Assembly: GCF_002257665.1 (NCBI RefSeq)
Contig: NZ_MQWB01000001.1
Coordinates: forward strand, 306,474-370,473
Source of the DNA: Rubricoccus marinus
Lineage (GTDB): Bacteria; Bacteroidota; Rhodothermia; Rhodothermales; Rubricoccaceae
Direction: 5' to 3'
Length of the DNA: 64,000 nt
Of this stretch, positions 44,557 through 52,167 are shown piece after piece (position 1 is the first letter of the stretch; every line of letters starts with the position of its first letter). The notes under the pieces are model-generated. The model had not been told where the DNA came from. It saw only the letters and a program-made list of their open reading frames with translations, and ran no database searches. A program made the translations under genes and the position numbers.

Positions 44557-45360
44557 ATGAACCGAAAGAACCCCTGGGAGCGCCGCTCCGACGCACGTGA
44601 GGCCTCTGGCGAAGACACCGAGCGCCCCGACGCCGGCAAGAAAGACCCGTTCGAGAAGCGCGTCCGCGTGCCCGACGTGGAGACGCTGACCGAAGGCACC
44701 ATCACGTCCGTCCAGGCTCAGAAAAAGGACATGGACCGCGTGAGCATCTTCCTGGATGGGAAGTTCGCCTTCGGCATCGCGGCGGATATCGCCATCGGCG
44801 AGGGGCTCAAAAAGGGGCTCGTGCTCACGCCAGAGGCACAGCACAAGCTGTTTCAGAAAGAGGAGGTGATCGCCGCGCGCCGCGCCTCGCTGGACTACCT
44901 CTCGCTCGGCGGCAAGACCTCGACGGAGCTCAAACGCTCGCTCGCGCGCCGGGGCTTTTCCGACTTCGCCGCTGAGGACGCCATCGCGCAGATGGAGCGC
45001 TACGGCTACCTGGACGACGCCGCCTACGCGATGGCCTTCGCCAAAGGCCGCGCCGCCTCTCGCGGCCACGGCCCGCAGCGCCTCCGCGCCGACCTCCTCA
45101 AGAAAGGCGTCCCCCGCGCCGCCATCGACCGCGCGCTGGAGGAATTGGACGCCGACGACCTGGCGGAGTCCGCCAACGCGCTCGGCCTCAAGCGCTGGCG
45201 CGCGCTCTCCAGCGAGTCCGACACGCGCAAGCGCAAAAAGAAGACGACGGACTTCCTGCTCCGCCGCGGCTTCTCCTTCGACCAGGCCCGGACGGCCGTG
45301 GAGGCCGCGCTCGCCAAAGACGAGGACGTAGAGGACGCGGACGACGGCTGGGATGCCTGA
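44557..45360 (+). CDS. recX: Regulatory protein RecX
   Basis: A 267-residue RecX with the three tandem three-helix repeats (ARRASLDYLSLGGKTSTELKR, AIAQMERYGYLDDAAYAMAFA, RLRADLLKKGVPRAAIDRAL) and a fourth C-terminal one (TTDFLLRRGFSFDQARTAVEAAL). It modulates RecA filaments. A charged N-terminal extension of about 60 residues and a C-terminal Asp/Glu tail are longer than in E. coli RecX. recA is not in the window. The stop overlaps the start of the next gene by 8 bp. Confidence 0.9.
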   Translation: MNRKNPWERRSDAREASGEDTERPDAGKKDPFEKRVRVPDVETLTEGTITSVQAQKKDMDRVSIFLDGKFAFGIAADIAIGEGLKKGLVLTPEAQHKLFQKEEVIAARRASLDYLSLGGKTSTELKRSLARRGFSDFAAEDAIAQMERYGYLDDAAYAMAFAKGRAASRGHGPQRLRADLLKKGVPRAAIDRALEELDADDLAESANALGLKRWRALSSESDTRKRKKKTTDFLLRRGFSFDQARTAVEAALAKDEDVEDADDGWDA

Positions 45361-45745
45361 GCCTCTGGCGCCAGAGGCCGGCCGCGTTCCGGGCCTGACG
45401 CTTATCGCGTGGGGGCTTTGTGCCCTCTGCGCCGCCGTCACGGTGGCCGTGATCCTGCGCGAGCCCACGCTGAACTCCGTCCCCCGGCCGTCGCTCGGCG
45501 TCTTGGTGTTGCCGTACGCGCCTCTGGCGGCGCTCGCGTGGTGGGCGCGCCGCACGGCCACGGCGCGATGGGTGGCGCTGGCCGGCGTCGTGTGCGTGTT
45601 CGCGCTCGGCGCTGCGCTCTGGCTGGCCTGGACCGACGTGCCGATGGCGCGGCTGGCTGCGCCGCGCGTGATTCCCAGCCGCCAACTCGTGGCCGTGGCG
45701 GTGGTGGCCTACGTCGTCTCGCTCGCGCGTCGGGCGCACGGCTGA
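45353..45745 (+). CDS. Small four-helix membrane protein
   Basis: A 130-residue protein with four hydrophobic segments (about 15-35, 48-65, 72-92, 108-125); not recognised. Its start overlaps the recX stop by 8 bp, suggesting translational coupling. The first codons (MPEPLAPEAG) are made by a full motif palindrome (45361-45378), so the N-terminus was written by the repeat; a later start would remove part of the first helix. Confidence 0.6.
   Translation: MPEPLAPEAGRVPGLTLIAWGLCALCAAVTVAVILREPTLNSVPRPSLGVLVLPYAPLAALAWWARRTATARWVALAGVVCVFALGAALWLAWTDVPMARLAAPRVIPSRQLVAVAVVAYVVSLARRAHG
45361..45378. repeat. Motif palindrome overlapping the start of a coding region
   Basis: GCCTCTGGCGCCAGAGGC begins on the base after the recX stop and lies inside the first codons of the downstream membrane protein gene. 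Confidence 0.85.
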
Positions 45746-45758
45746 GGGGCGCGCGCAG

Positions 45759-45776
45759 GCCTCTGGCGCCAGAGGC
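45759..45776. terminator. Motif palindrome after membrane protein gene
   Basis: A perfect GCCTCTGGCGCCAGAGGC 13 bp after the stop of the membrane protein gene and 45 bp before the phosphorylase start. Hairpin possible; no T-tract. Confidence 0.45.
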
Positions 45777-45820
45777 GCGCGGCGGGGCGATCTTGCGCGT
45801 CCCCGATTCCTGCCCGACCG

Positions 45821-46660
45821 ATGTTCGACCCCGCCGAAGACGCCCGACAGATTGACGAGGCCGTCGCTGCCATCCGCGCCCAAACCGACCTCGTGCCCGA
45901 TCTCGCCCTCGTCCTCGGCTCCGGCCTCGGCGCGCTCGCGGACGAGGTGGAGGACGCCGTCATCATCCCGACGGGCGAGGTCCCGCACTACCCGGCCTCG
46001 ACCGTCGAGGGCCACGCCGGGCGGCTCGTGCTGGGCACGCTGGAAGGGCGCCCCGTGCTCGTCGTGCAGGGGCGCGTGCATCTCTACGAAGGCCACGAGC
46101 CTCGCGCGGTGACCTTCCCGGTCCGGCTTGCACATGCCCTCGGCGCGAAGGGGCTGTTCCTGACCAACGCCGCGGGCGGGATGAACCCGTCGTTCGTGCC
46201 GGGCACGCTGATGCTGATCACGGACCACATCAACCTCGCGTTTACGAGCGCGCTGAGCGGGAAGATGGCCTCTGGCGAGCACCGCTTCCCGGACATGTCC
46301 AACCCGTACGACGCGGAGTGGAGAAAACAGGCCGGTAACATTGCGTTAACACACGGCGTGCCCTATCGTGAGGGCGTGTATGTGTGGACGGCCGGGCCGT
46401 CGTACGAGACGCCGGCCGAGATCCGCTTTTTCCAGCGCGCCGGTGCCGACGCCGTCGGCATGAGCACGGTCCCCGAGGCCATCCAGGCCGCCGCGCTCGG
46501 CATGCCCGTTCTCGGGCTGTCCACCATTACCAACCTCGCCGCCGGTCTCCAGGGCCGCCCGCTCAATCACGCCGAAGTGATGGAAGTCGGGCAGATGGTC
46601 CGGGAACGGCTCTCCACCTGGGTCCGCGCGATCGTCGCCGAGACCGGACCCGGGCGCTGA
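45821..46660 (+). CDS. punA: Purine nucleoside phosphorylase
   Basis: A 279-residue trimeric-type purine nucleoside phosphorylase, the usual length. It cleaves purine nucleosides with phosphate in salvage. Visible motifs: phosphate loop VLGSGLGALAD, VQGRVHLYEGH, the purine site TNAAGGMNPSFVPG, PSYETPAEIRFF, and GADAVGMSTVPEAIQA with VLGLSTITNLAAG at the ribose site. The single motif copy lies in a surface loop (KMASGEHRF). Confidence 0.93.
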   Translation: MFDPAEDARQIDEAVAAIRAQTDLVPDLALVLGSGLGALADEVEDAVIIPTGEVPHYPASTVEGHAGRLVLGTLEGRPVLVVQGRVHLYEGHEPRAVTFPVRLAHALGAKGLFLTNAAGGMNPSFVPGTLMLITDHINLAFTSALSGKMASGEHRFPDMSNPYDAEWRKQAGNIALTHGVPYREGVYVWTAGPSYETPAEIRFFQRAGADAVGMSTVPEAIQAAALGMPVLGLSTITNLAAGLQGRPLNHAEVMEVGQMVRERLSTWVRAIVAETGPGR

Positions 46661-46693
46661 GCCGCCCACGGGACGGCGCACCCCGCCGCTCCC

Positions 46694-48424
46694 ATGTCCC
46701 GTCTGCTCTGCCTCGCCCTCTCCGTTCTCGCGCTGCCTCTGGCGGTGCGATGGGCGGCGCCAGAGGCGAGCGCGGCAGACGTCGCGCCTCTGGCGCTGGA
46801 ACACGCGGACGCCCCCGCGCCAGAGGCCGCCGCGCGAGAAGCCGAACTGTTCAGCACGCTGGACCGCCGCGTGGTGCGGGTCGGCGAGACCGTTACGCTG
46901 GTCGTCGAACTCGCCGTGGCGCTGCAAGACGAGACCTCTGGCGTGCCGTTTATCCGCGCGCTCACCGCCTCGGCGCCAGAGGCTAGTGAGGACGTGGCGC
47001 TGGAATCGGCCGGGCCGGTCGTGCAGCACTGGGACCGCGGCGTGCTCCAACTGGAGCGCCGCTATACGCTCCGCGTCCTCCGCGAGGGCGACCTGAGCGT
47101 GGCGCCTCTGGCGCTGGACCTCGGCGGGCGCACGCTCGAGACGCGCCGCCAGAGGCTCCGCGGCTACGCCGTTCAGCCGGACCACGCCGCCGCCTCGGTC
47201 GTCGCGATCGTGGCCGACGGGCGGCAGGGGCGGGCGCCGTTCCGCCGCGTCGGCTCGGCGTGGCTCGCCGCACCCGATGCGCTCGTGACGGCCTACCACG
47301 TCGTCGTAGGCGCGGGCCGCGTGCGCGTGCAGCTTCCGTCGGGCCGCATCGTCTCCGTCCGCCGCGTGTGGGCGCTCGATCCCGAGCGAGACATCGCGGT
47401 CCTGCACATCGACCCGCGCGAGACCGAGGGGATGGCCGCGCTGCCCGTCGCGCCGCCAGAGGCCGCGGGCGACGCCGTCGCGTTCACCTTCGGGTGGCCC
47501 CTGGCGAACGGCGGGGACGCCTTCGAGCGGCCACAAGTCGGAACCGCCGCGGCGCTCTACACCGGCATCGGCCCGGACCTCCGCACGGCGGGCAACGCCG
47601 TCCGCCCCGGCGACAGCGGCGGCCCGCTGCTCGACGCCAGGGGCCGCGTGCTCGGCGTCGTCGTCTCCGGCCGCTCCACGAACGGTGAGGCCGACCTCTT
47701 GCGCGAGGACGTGTGCCTCGCCGCCGACCCCGTTCCCGCGCTCCGCCAGCGGCCCAGCCGCCCGGTGCCTCTGGCGCGCGCGCTCCGCCATGCCGCCCGC
47801 GCGCTTCCCGCCGCTCGCGCCTTCGAGGCCGCGACGGCGCTGACCGGCCCCGGCCACAGGCCCGCCGACGCGCCGCGCCACCGCGCGCTGCTGATGGACG
47901 CCGCCCGCGCCGCGCCGCAGGACGCCGCGCTCCAGTTCCTCGCCGGGTCCGTCCTGGAAGCCCTCGGCGAGGACGACGAGGCCGCGCGCATCTACCAGGG
48001 CGCGCACGAGGCCGGCTACTTCCCGGCTGCCTACGCGCTCGCGCACCACCACCTGGAAACGGATCCGATCCAGGCCGAGCGCCTCTTCCGTGAGATCCGG
48101 GCCTCCGACGCCTACGCGCACCTCGGCGCGATGGGGCACGCCCGCGCGCTCGTCGCGCTGAGCCGCTGGCGCGAGGCCGAGGACGCCCTCGCCGAAGTGC
48201 TGGACCACGAGCCCACCTATGCACCCGCGCTGTACCTCCTCGGCGTCGTGCGTCTCGCCAGAGGCGAGGACGACGCGGCGCTGGCGTTGGAGCGGCGGCT
48301 CGCCTCGGCGCCGGGGTGGGCGGCCAGCCTCCGCTTCCTGCTCCGCAACGAGGTCCTGCGGCCGACGGCGCTCCGGCCTCTGGCGCGGGTCCGGCTGGCC
48401 CCCGAGGTCCCGTTGGGGTACTAG
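46694..48424 (+). CDS. Secreted trypsin-like serine protease with TPR-like C-terminus
   Basis: A 576-residue exported protein (signal peptide about 1-27). Residues 55-160 resemble a BatD/oxygen-tolerance-type beta domain (DRRVVRVGETVTLVVEL). A trypsin-like domain follows with the full triad: His202 (TAYHVV), Asp233 (ERDIAVLHI) and Ser308 (PGDSGGPL). Residues from about 390 form TPR/Sel1-like helical repeats (ALQFLAGSVLEALGEDDEAARIYQGA). Substrate unknown; the repeats may present or recruit clients. I know no family with this exact order, so the assignment rests on motifs. Confidence 0.75.
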   Translation: MSRLLCLALSVLALPLAVRWAAPEASAADVAPLALEHADAPAPEAAAREAELFSTLDRRVVRVGETVTLVVELAVALQDETSGVPFIRALTASAPEASEDVALESAGPVVQHWDRGVLQLERRYTLRVLREGDLSVAPLALDLGGRTLETRRQRLRGYAVQPDHAAASVVAIVADGRQGRAPFRRVGSAWLAAPDALVTAYHVVVGAGRVRVQLPSGRIVSVRRVWALDPERDIAVLHIDPRETEGMAALPVAPPEAAGDAVAFTFGWPLANGGDAFERPQVGTAAALYTGIGPDLRTAGNAVRPGDSGGPLLDARGRVLGVVVSGRSTNGEADLLREDVCLAADPVPALRQRPSRPVPLARALRHAARALPAARAFEAATALTGPGHRPADAPRHRALLMDAARAAPQDAALQFLAGSVLEALGEDDEAARIYQGAHEAGYFPAAYALAHHHLETDPIQAERLFREIRASDAYAHLGAMGHARALVALSRWREAEDALAEVLDHEPTYAPALYLLGVVRLARGEDDAALALERRLASAPGWAASLRFLLRNEVLRPTALRPLARVRLAPEVPLGY

Positions 48425-48513
48425 AGGGGCACCGGCGAGCCGCATCTCTCCATCCCTCTTCACCCCGCACCCCTCCGCAAGCGGCCATCTTGCAGCCTCA
48501 CTTTTCTGCGAGC

Positions 48514-49614
48514 ATGTCCGACGCCCCGACCCACCTCGTTCGCGAGGCTATCCGCCGCGAGCGCGCCTACCGCGTGCCGACCCAGACCGGCATCGCCGCC
48601 AAGCTGGACCAGAACGAGAGCCCGTACAGCGTCCTCGACGCCATCAAGGACGCGGCGCTCCAGGAGGTCCGCGAGACGCCCTGGAACCGCTACCCCGATG
48701 ACCGCCCGCATCGCCTCGTCGCGGCGGTCGCGGAGCAGTGGGGCCTCGCGCCAGAGGCCGTCATCGTGGGCCACGGCTCCAACGAGATCACGCACACGCT
48801 CGGGCTCTGCTTTGTGGACCCCGGCACGCCGGTCGTCCTCCCGACGCCGATGTTCTCGCTCTATGCGAGCGTGATGCGCATGTTCGAGGCCGAGGTCACC
48901 GAGGTTGCGCCAGAGGCCGATCTAACGCACAGCGCCGACGCCATCCTGGCCGCGGCTACGGCCTCTGGCGCCGCGCTCACCGTCGTGACGACGCCCAACA
49001 ACCCGACCGGGCAGACGATCCCGCACGAGGACCTCAAGCAGCTCGCCGCGGGCGTCCCCGGCATCCTCGTCATCGACGAGGCCTACCACGAGTTCCTCAC
49101 CGGCCCGACCGCGCTGGACGTGCTCGCCGAGCACCCCAACGTACTCGTCATGCGGACGTTTTCGAAGGCGATGGGCCTCGCCGGGCTCCGCGTCGGCACG
49201 CTCGTGGGGCACCCGGACCTGATCCAGGAGATCGAAAAGTCCCGCCTCCCGTTCGTCGTGGACCGCCTGGCCGAGGCCGTCGCGCTCCAGGTCCTCGCGC
49301 GGCCCGAACTGGTCGCGGAGCGCGTGGCGGAGTCCCGCGCCGAGCACGACCGGCTGGCCGACGCCGTCGAGGCGATGCCCGGCTGCGAGGTGCTCCGCGG
49401 CAAGGCCAACTTCTTCCTTTTCCGCACGCCTCTGGCGCACGCCGCGGTCCGCGAAACGCTCGCCGCCAGAGGCGTCAACATCCGCGACGTGACCGGCTAC
49501 CCGGACCTCGCGCCGCGCGACGGCACGCCCGGCTGGCTCCGCGTCTCCATCGGCACGCCCGAGGAGAACGACGCCTTTCTCGCTTCGCTCGAATCTGTAA
49601 TCCGGGATGCGTGA
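48514..49614 (+). CDS. hisC: Histidinol-phosphate aminotransferase (aminotransferase class I/II)
   Basis: A 366-residue PLP enzyme starting at the ATG at 48514. LDQNESPY, the PLP-site GHGSNEITH, TPNNPTG, DEAYHEF and the Schiff-base Lys218 (RTFSKAMGLAGLRVG) match HisC, which makes histidinol phosphate from imidazole-acetol phosphate. No other his genes are near, so a related aromatic or phosphonate aminotransferase is possible. Five motif copies lie in non-catalytic positions. The stop codon lies inside an inverted repeat shared with the tyrS leader. Confidence 0.85.
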   Translation: MSDAPTHLVREAIRRERAYRVPTQTGIAAKLDQNESPYSVLDAIKDAALQEVRETPWNRYPDDRPHRLVAAVAEQWGLAPEAVIVGHGSNEITHTLGLCFVDPGTPVVLPTPMFSLYASVMRMFEAEVTEVAPEADLTHSADAILAAATASGAALTVVTTPNNPTGQTIPHEDLKQLAAGVPGILVIDEAYHEFLTGPTALDVLAEHPNVLVMRTFSKAMGLAGLRVGTLVGHPDLIQEIEKSRLPFVVDRLAEAVALQVLARPELVAERVAESRAEHDRLADAVEAMPGCEVLRGKANFFLFRTPLAHAAVRETLAARGVNIRDVTGYPDLAPRDGTPGWLRVSIGTPEENDAFLASLESVIRDA

Positions 49615-49683
49615 TGCGTGAGGGAGCCTCGATCTTCCCTTTTCGCCTCACTGCCCTCCGCTCACGCATCACGAATCACGCAT
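49607..49683. repeat. Nested inverted repeat between hisC and tyrS
   Basis: TGATGCGTGAG (49612-49622) pairs with CTCACGCATCA (49661-49671), and ATGCGTGA (49607-49614) with TCACGCAT (49676-49683). The hisC stop is in the left arm and the right arm ends at the tyrS start. It could be a terminator or a translational control structure; it shows no T-box features. Confidence 0.5.
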
Positions 49684-49684
49684 T

Positions 49685-50953
49685 ATGACTCTCCTAGACG
49701 ACCTCCGCTGGCGCGGCGTGGTGTTCGACCACACGCCCGACCTCGAAGACCACCTCGCGAGCGGCTCCGTCACGGCGTACTGCGGCTTCGACCCGACGGC
49801 GGACAGCCTGCACGTTGGCTCGCTGCTCCCGCTGATGGGCCTCGCCCGACTCCAGCGCGCGGGCCACACGCCCATCGCGCTCGTCGGCGGTGGGACGGGC
49901 CTCATCGGCGACCCGAGCGGCAAGCGTGCCGAGCGCACGCTCCAGACGCGCGAGCAGATCGACGCCAACGTGCGCGGGATCCAGGCGCAGATGGAGAGCT
50001 TCCTCAGCTTCGAGGGCGAGCACGCCGCCAAAGTCCTCAACAACGCCGACTGGCTGACCACCATCCCGCTCACGGACTTCCTCCGCGACGTAGGCAAGCA
50101 CTTCACCATCGCGAGCATGACCGCGAAGGAGAGTGTGAAGAGCCGCCTGGAGAGCGAGATCGGCCTCTCGTTTACCGAGTTCAGCTACCAGCTCCTCCAG
50201 GCCTACGACTTCCTCGTCCTCCACGACAAGGAGGGCGTCACGATGCAGGTCGGCGGGTCCGACCAGTGGGGCAACATCACCGCCGGCACGGACCTCTTGC
50301 GCAAAACGCGCGGCGCCAAGGGCCACGGGCTCGTCTACCCGCTCATCAAAAACGCCGCCGGCACGAAGTTCGGCAAGACCGAGGCCGGGACGGTCTGGCT
50401 GGACCCCGAGCGCACCTCGCCGTACCGCTTCTACCAGTTCTGGATGCGGACCGACGACTCCGACGTGGTCGACTACCTCAAGGCGTTCACGTGGCTCTCG
50501 CACGAGGAGATCGACGCGCTGGAGGCGGAGCACGCCGAGGCGCCGCACAAGCGCGTCGCGCAGCGCGCCCTCGCGCAGGCCGTCACGCGCATGGTACACG
50601 GCGACGCGGGCCTGGAAGCCGCCGAGCGCGCGACCGAGGCCCTCTTCGGCGGCGACCTCGCCGCCCTCACCGTCCGAGACTTAGGCGAGGTCTTCGAGGG
50701 CGTCCCCGAGTCCACCCGAGCCTCTGGCGACCTGGAAGGCGAGGGCGTCGACATCGTGACGCTTCTCGCGGACGCGGGCGCGGCGAAGTCCAAGGGCGAG
50801 GCCCGGCGCCTGGTCGAAGGCGGCGGCGTGCGGCTGGGCAACGAGAAGGTGGACGGGATCGACCAGATGGTCACCACCGCGGACGCGCTCCATGGCGAGG
50901 TCATCGTCGTGCGGATGGGCAAGAAGCGCGTTCACCTCGTCCGCCTCGCGTAA
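49685..50953 (+). CDS. tyrS: Tyrosyl-tRNA synthetase
   Basis: A 422-residue class I synthetase. The HIGH motif appears as HVGS (43-46) and KMSKS as KFGKT (228-232), as in bacterial TyrRS; YCGFDPTADSLH, GGGTGLIGDPSGK and GGSDQWGN form the tyrosyl-adenylate site. A C-terminal S4 RNA-binding domain spans about 350-420. The only motif copy (Arg-Ala-Ser-Gly near residue 350) sits in the linker before the S4 domain. Confidence 0.97.
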   Translation: MTLLDDLRWRGVVFDHTPDLEDHLASGSVTAYCGFDPTADSLHVGSLLPLMGLARLQRAGHTPIALVGGGTGLIGDPSGKRAERTLQTREQIDANVRGIQAQMESFLSFEGEHAAKVLNNADWLTTIPLTDFLRDVGKHFTIASMTAKESVKSRLESEIGLSFTEFSYQLLQAYDFLVLHDKEGVTMQVGGSDQWGNITAGTDLLRKTRGAKGHGLVYPLIKNAAGTKFGKTEAGTVWLDPERTSPYRFYQFWMRTDDSDVVDYLKAFTWLSHEEIDALEAEHAEAPHKRVAQRALAQAVTRMVHGDAGLEAAERATEALFGGDLAALTVRDLGEVFEGVPESTRASGDLEGEGVDIVTLLADAGAAKSKGEARRLVEGGGVRLGNEKVDGIDQMVTTADALHGEVIVVRMGKKRVHLVRLA

Positions 50954-50987
50954 CGCCAGAGGCGTTGTCTACCGGGCCTCTGGCGTT
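50952..50987. terminator. Motif-based hairpin after tyrS
   Basis: AACGCCAGAGGC (50952-50963) pairs perfectly with GCCTCTGGCGTT (50976-50987), loop of 12 bases. The left arm starts within the TAA stop of tyrS. A third motif copy follows at 50992, abutting the stop of the convergent gene. Confidence 0.65.
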
Positions 50988-51001
50988 GATGCGCCAGAGG
51001 C

Positions 51002-51634
51002 CTAGGCGGATGTGATGTGCGGCGCCTCGCCGATCCACTCGCCTCTCTCCGCCGCGTTGAGCATGAAGCGCGCCACGTCGGCGCGGGAGACCGAAGCGGG
51101 GCCAAGCTTGAGGTAGCCGACCTCGATCTCGCCTGTTTCGGGCCCCTCGGTAAGGCGCGGCCCGCGGACGTTGGTCCAGTCCAGGCCGGATTGCGCCAGA
51201 AGCGCGTGCTGCCGCTCGGAGTCTTTCAGGAGCGGCCCCGCCACGACGCGCATGATGCCGCGGACGATCTTGGCCGGCAGGAACGGCGGGTCCTTTGGGC
51301 TGGCCACGCCCCCGCCGGTGAGGTTCACGATGCGGCGTACGCCAGAGGCCTCCATCGCTGCGAGGATGTGCCGCGTGCTCATGGTGAGCACGTCTTTGGG
51401 AGAGCCGTCGGCATGCCCGAGCGCGACGAAGACGGCGTCCGTGCCGTCCGGAATCGCGGCGCGGACCGCTGCGGGGTCGGTGGCGTCGCCCTGCACCACG
51501 GTGAGGTTGGCGTGCGTGAGGGGGAAGGCCTCTGGCGTGCGGACAAGCGCGGTGACAGCGTGCCCTGCGGCGAGGGCCTGTTGAACGAGGGGGCGGCCGG
51601 TGCGTCCGGAGGCGCCGAAAATGGAGACGAGCAT
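51002..51634 (-). CDS. NAD(P)-binding atypical SDR / NmrA-like protein
   Basis: A 210-residue Rossmann protein; the start is the ATG at 51634 (MLVSIFGASGRTGRPLV). The nucleotide loop is GASGRTG at 7-13, then VVQGDATD, a GGGVASPKD segment and NVRGPRLTEG, as in atypical short-chain reductases (SDR_a5/NmrA group). It may be a quinone or flavin reductase-like or redox sensor protein. It diverges from an HxlR regulator gene 79 bp away, the common arrangement for redox- or electrophile-controlled reductases. Confidence 0.83.
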   Translation of the reverse strand: MLVSIFGASGRTGRPLVQQALAAGHAVTALVRTPEAFPLTHANLTVVQGDATDPAAVRAAIPDGTDAVFVALGHADGSPKDVLTMSTRHILAAMEASGVRRIVNLTGGGVASPKDPPFLPAKIVRGIMRVVAGPLLKDSERQHALLAQSGLDWTNVRGPRLTEGPETGEIEVGYLKLGPASVSRADVARFMLNAAERGEWIGEAPHITSA

Positions 51635-51673
51635 GGGGGAGGCGGGGTGTAGGTTGTGCACACGGCCTCGCCG

Positions 51674-51696
51674 GTACGTACAGTTCCCTCAGGTAC
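51674..51696. promoter_or_regulatory. Possible HxlR operator
   Basis: GGTACGTAC and, 10 bases on, CAGGTAC form a GTAC-spaced near-palindrome in the 79-bp interval between divergent SDR and HxlR genes. HxlR-family operators often have inverted GTAC-like half-sites; the match is suggestive only. Confidence 0.35.
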
Positions 51697-51713
51697 ACAC
51701 CCCCAGGTAAGAA

Positions 51714-52061
51714 ATGGAAACGGCACGCCCTGAAGCTGGACTCGACGGTGGCGCCTGCCCCGTCACGCGCCTGGTCGACGTGATCGGCGGGCGGTGGAAG
51801 GTGCCTATCCTCTGGCAACTCTCTACGGGCACGCACCGCTACGGCGCGCTGCGCCGCGCCATCGGTGGGATCTCGGAGCGGATGCTCGTTCAGCAACTCC
51901 GCGCGCTCGAAGCCGATGGGCTCGTGGCACGCACGCAGTACCCGGAGGTCCCGCCGCGCGTGGAGTACGCGCTGACCGAACGGGGCTGCTCATTGGTGCC
52001 CCTGCTCCAAGGCCTCGCGGAGTGGAGCGCCACGCACCTCACCGCCGGCGCCGAGCGCTAA
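51714..52061 (+). CDS. HxlR-family transcriptional regulator
   Basis: A 115-residue winged-helix regulator with the HxlR signature: CPVTRLVDVIGGRWKVPILWQL, RYGALRRAIGGISERMLVQQLRALEADGLV, and the wing RTQYPEVPPRVEYALTERG. The N-terminal Cys (residue 15) is the position of the redox-active cysteine in HypR/YodB-type members. It probably controls the divergent reductase gene. Confidence 0.9.
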   Translation: METARPEAGLDGGACPVTRLVDVIGGRWKVPILWQLSTGTHRYGALRRAIGGISERMLVQQLRALEADGLVARTQYPEVPPRVEYALTERGCSLVPLLQGLAEWSATHLTAGAER

Positions 52062-52065
52062 AGCC

Positions 52066-52089
52066 CGCCAGAGGCCTGCGCCTCTGGCG
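52066..52089 (+). terminator. Motif hairpin after hxlR-type gene
   Basis: CGCCAGAGGC (52066-52075) and GCCTCTGGCG (52080-52089) form a perfect 10-bp stem with a CTGC loop, 4 bp after the stop. Confidence 0.65.
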
Positions 52090-52096
52090 CAAACAG

Positions 52097-52130
52097 CAAC
52101 CGGCCGCCCCAGGTCGGGAGCGGCCGGTTG
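52097..52130. terminator. Second hairpin between convergent genes
   Basis: CAACCGGCCGC (52097-52107) pairs with GCGGCCGGTTG (52120-52130), loop of 12 bases. Unrelated to the iterated motif. Confidence 0.6.
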
Positions 52131-52140
52131 TGGGCCGGGC

Positions 52141-52158
52141 GCCTCTGGCGCCAGAGGC
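52141..52158. terminator. Motif palindrome after T9SS protein gene
   Basis: GCCTCTGGCGCCAGAGGC lies 9 bp from the stop codon of the minus-strand gene at 52168; third hairpin in this convergent interval. Confidence 0.5.
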
Positions 52159-52167
52159 CGGGCTCGG

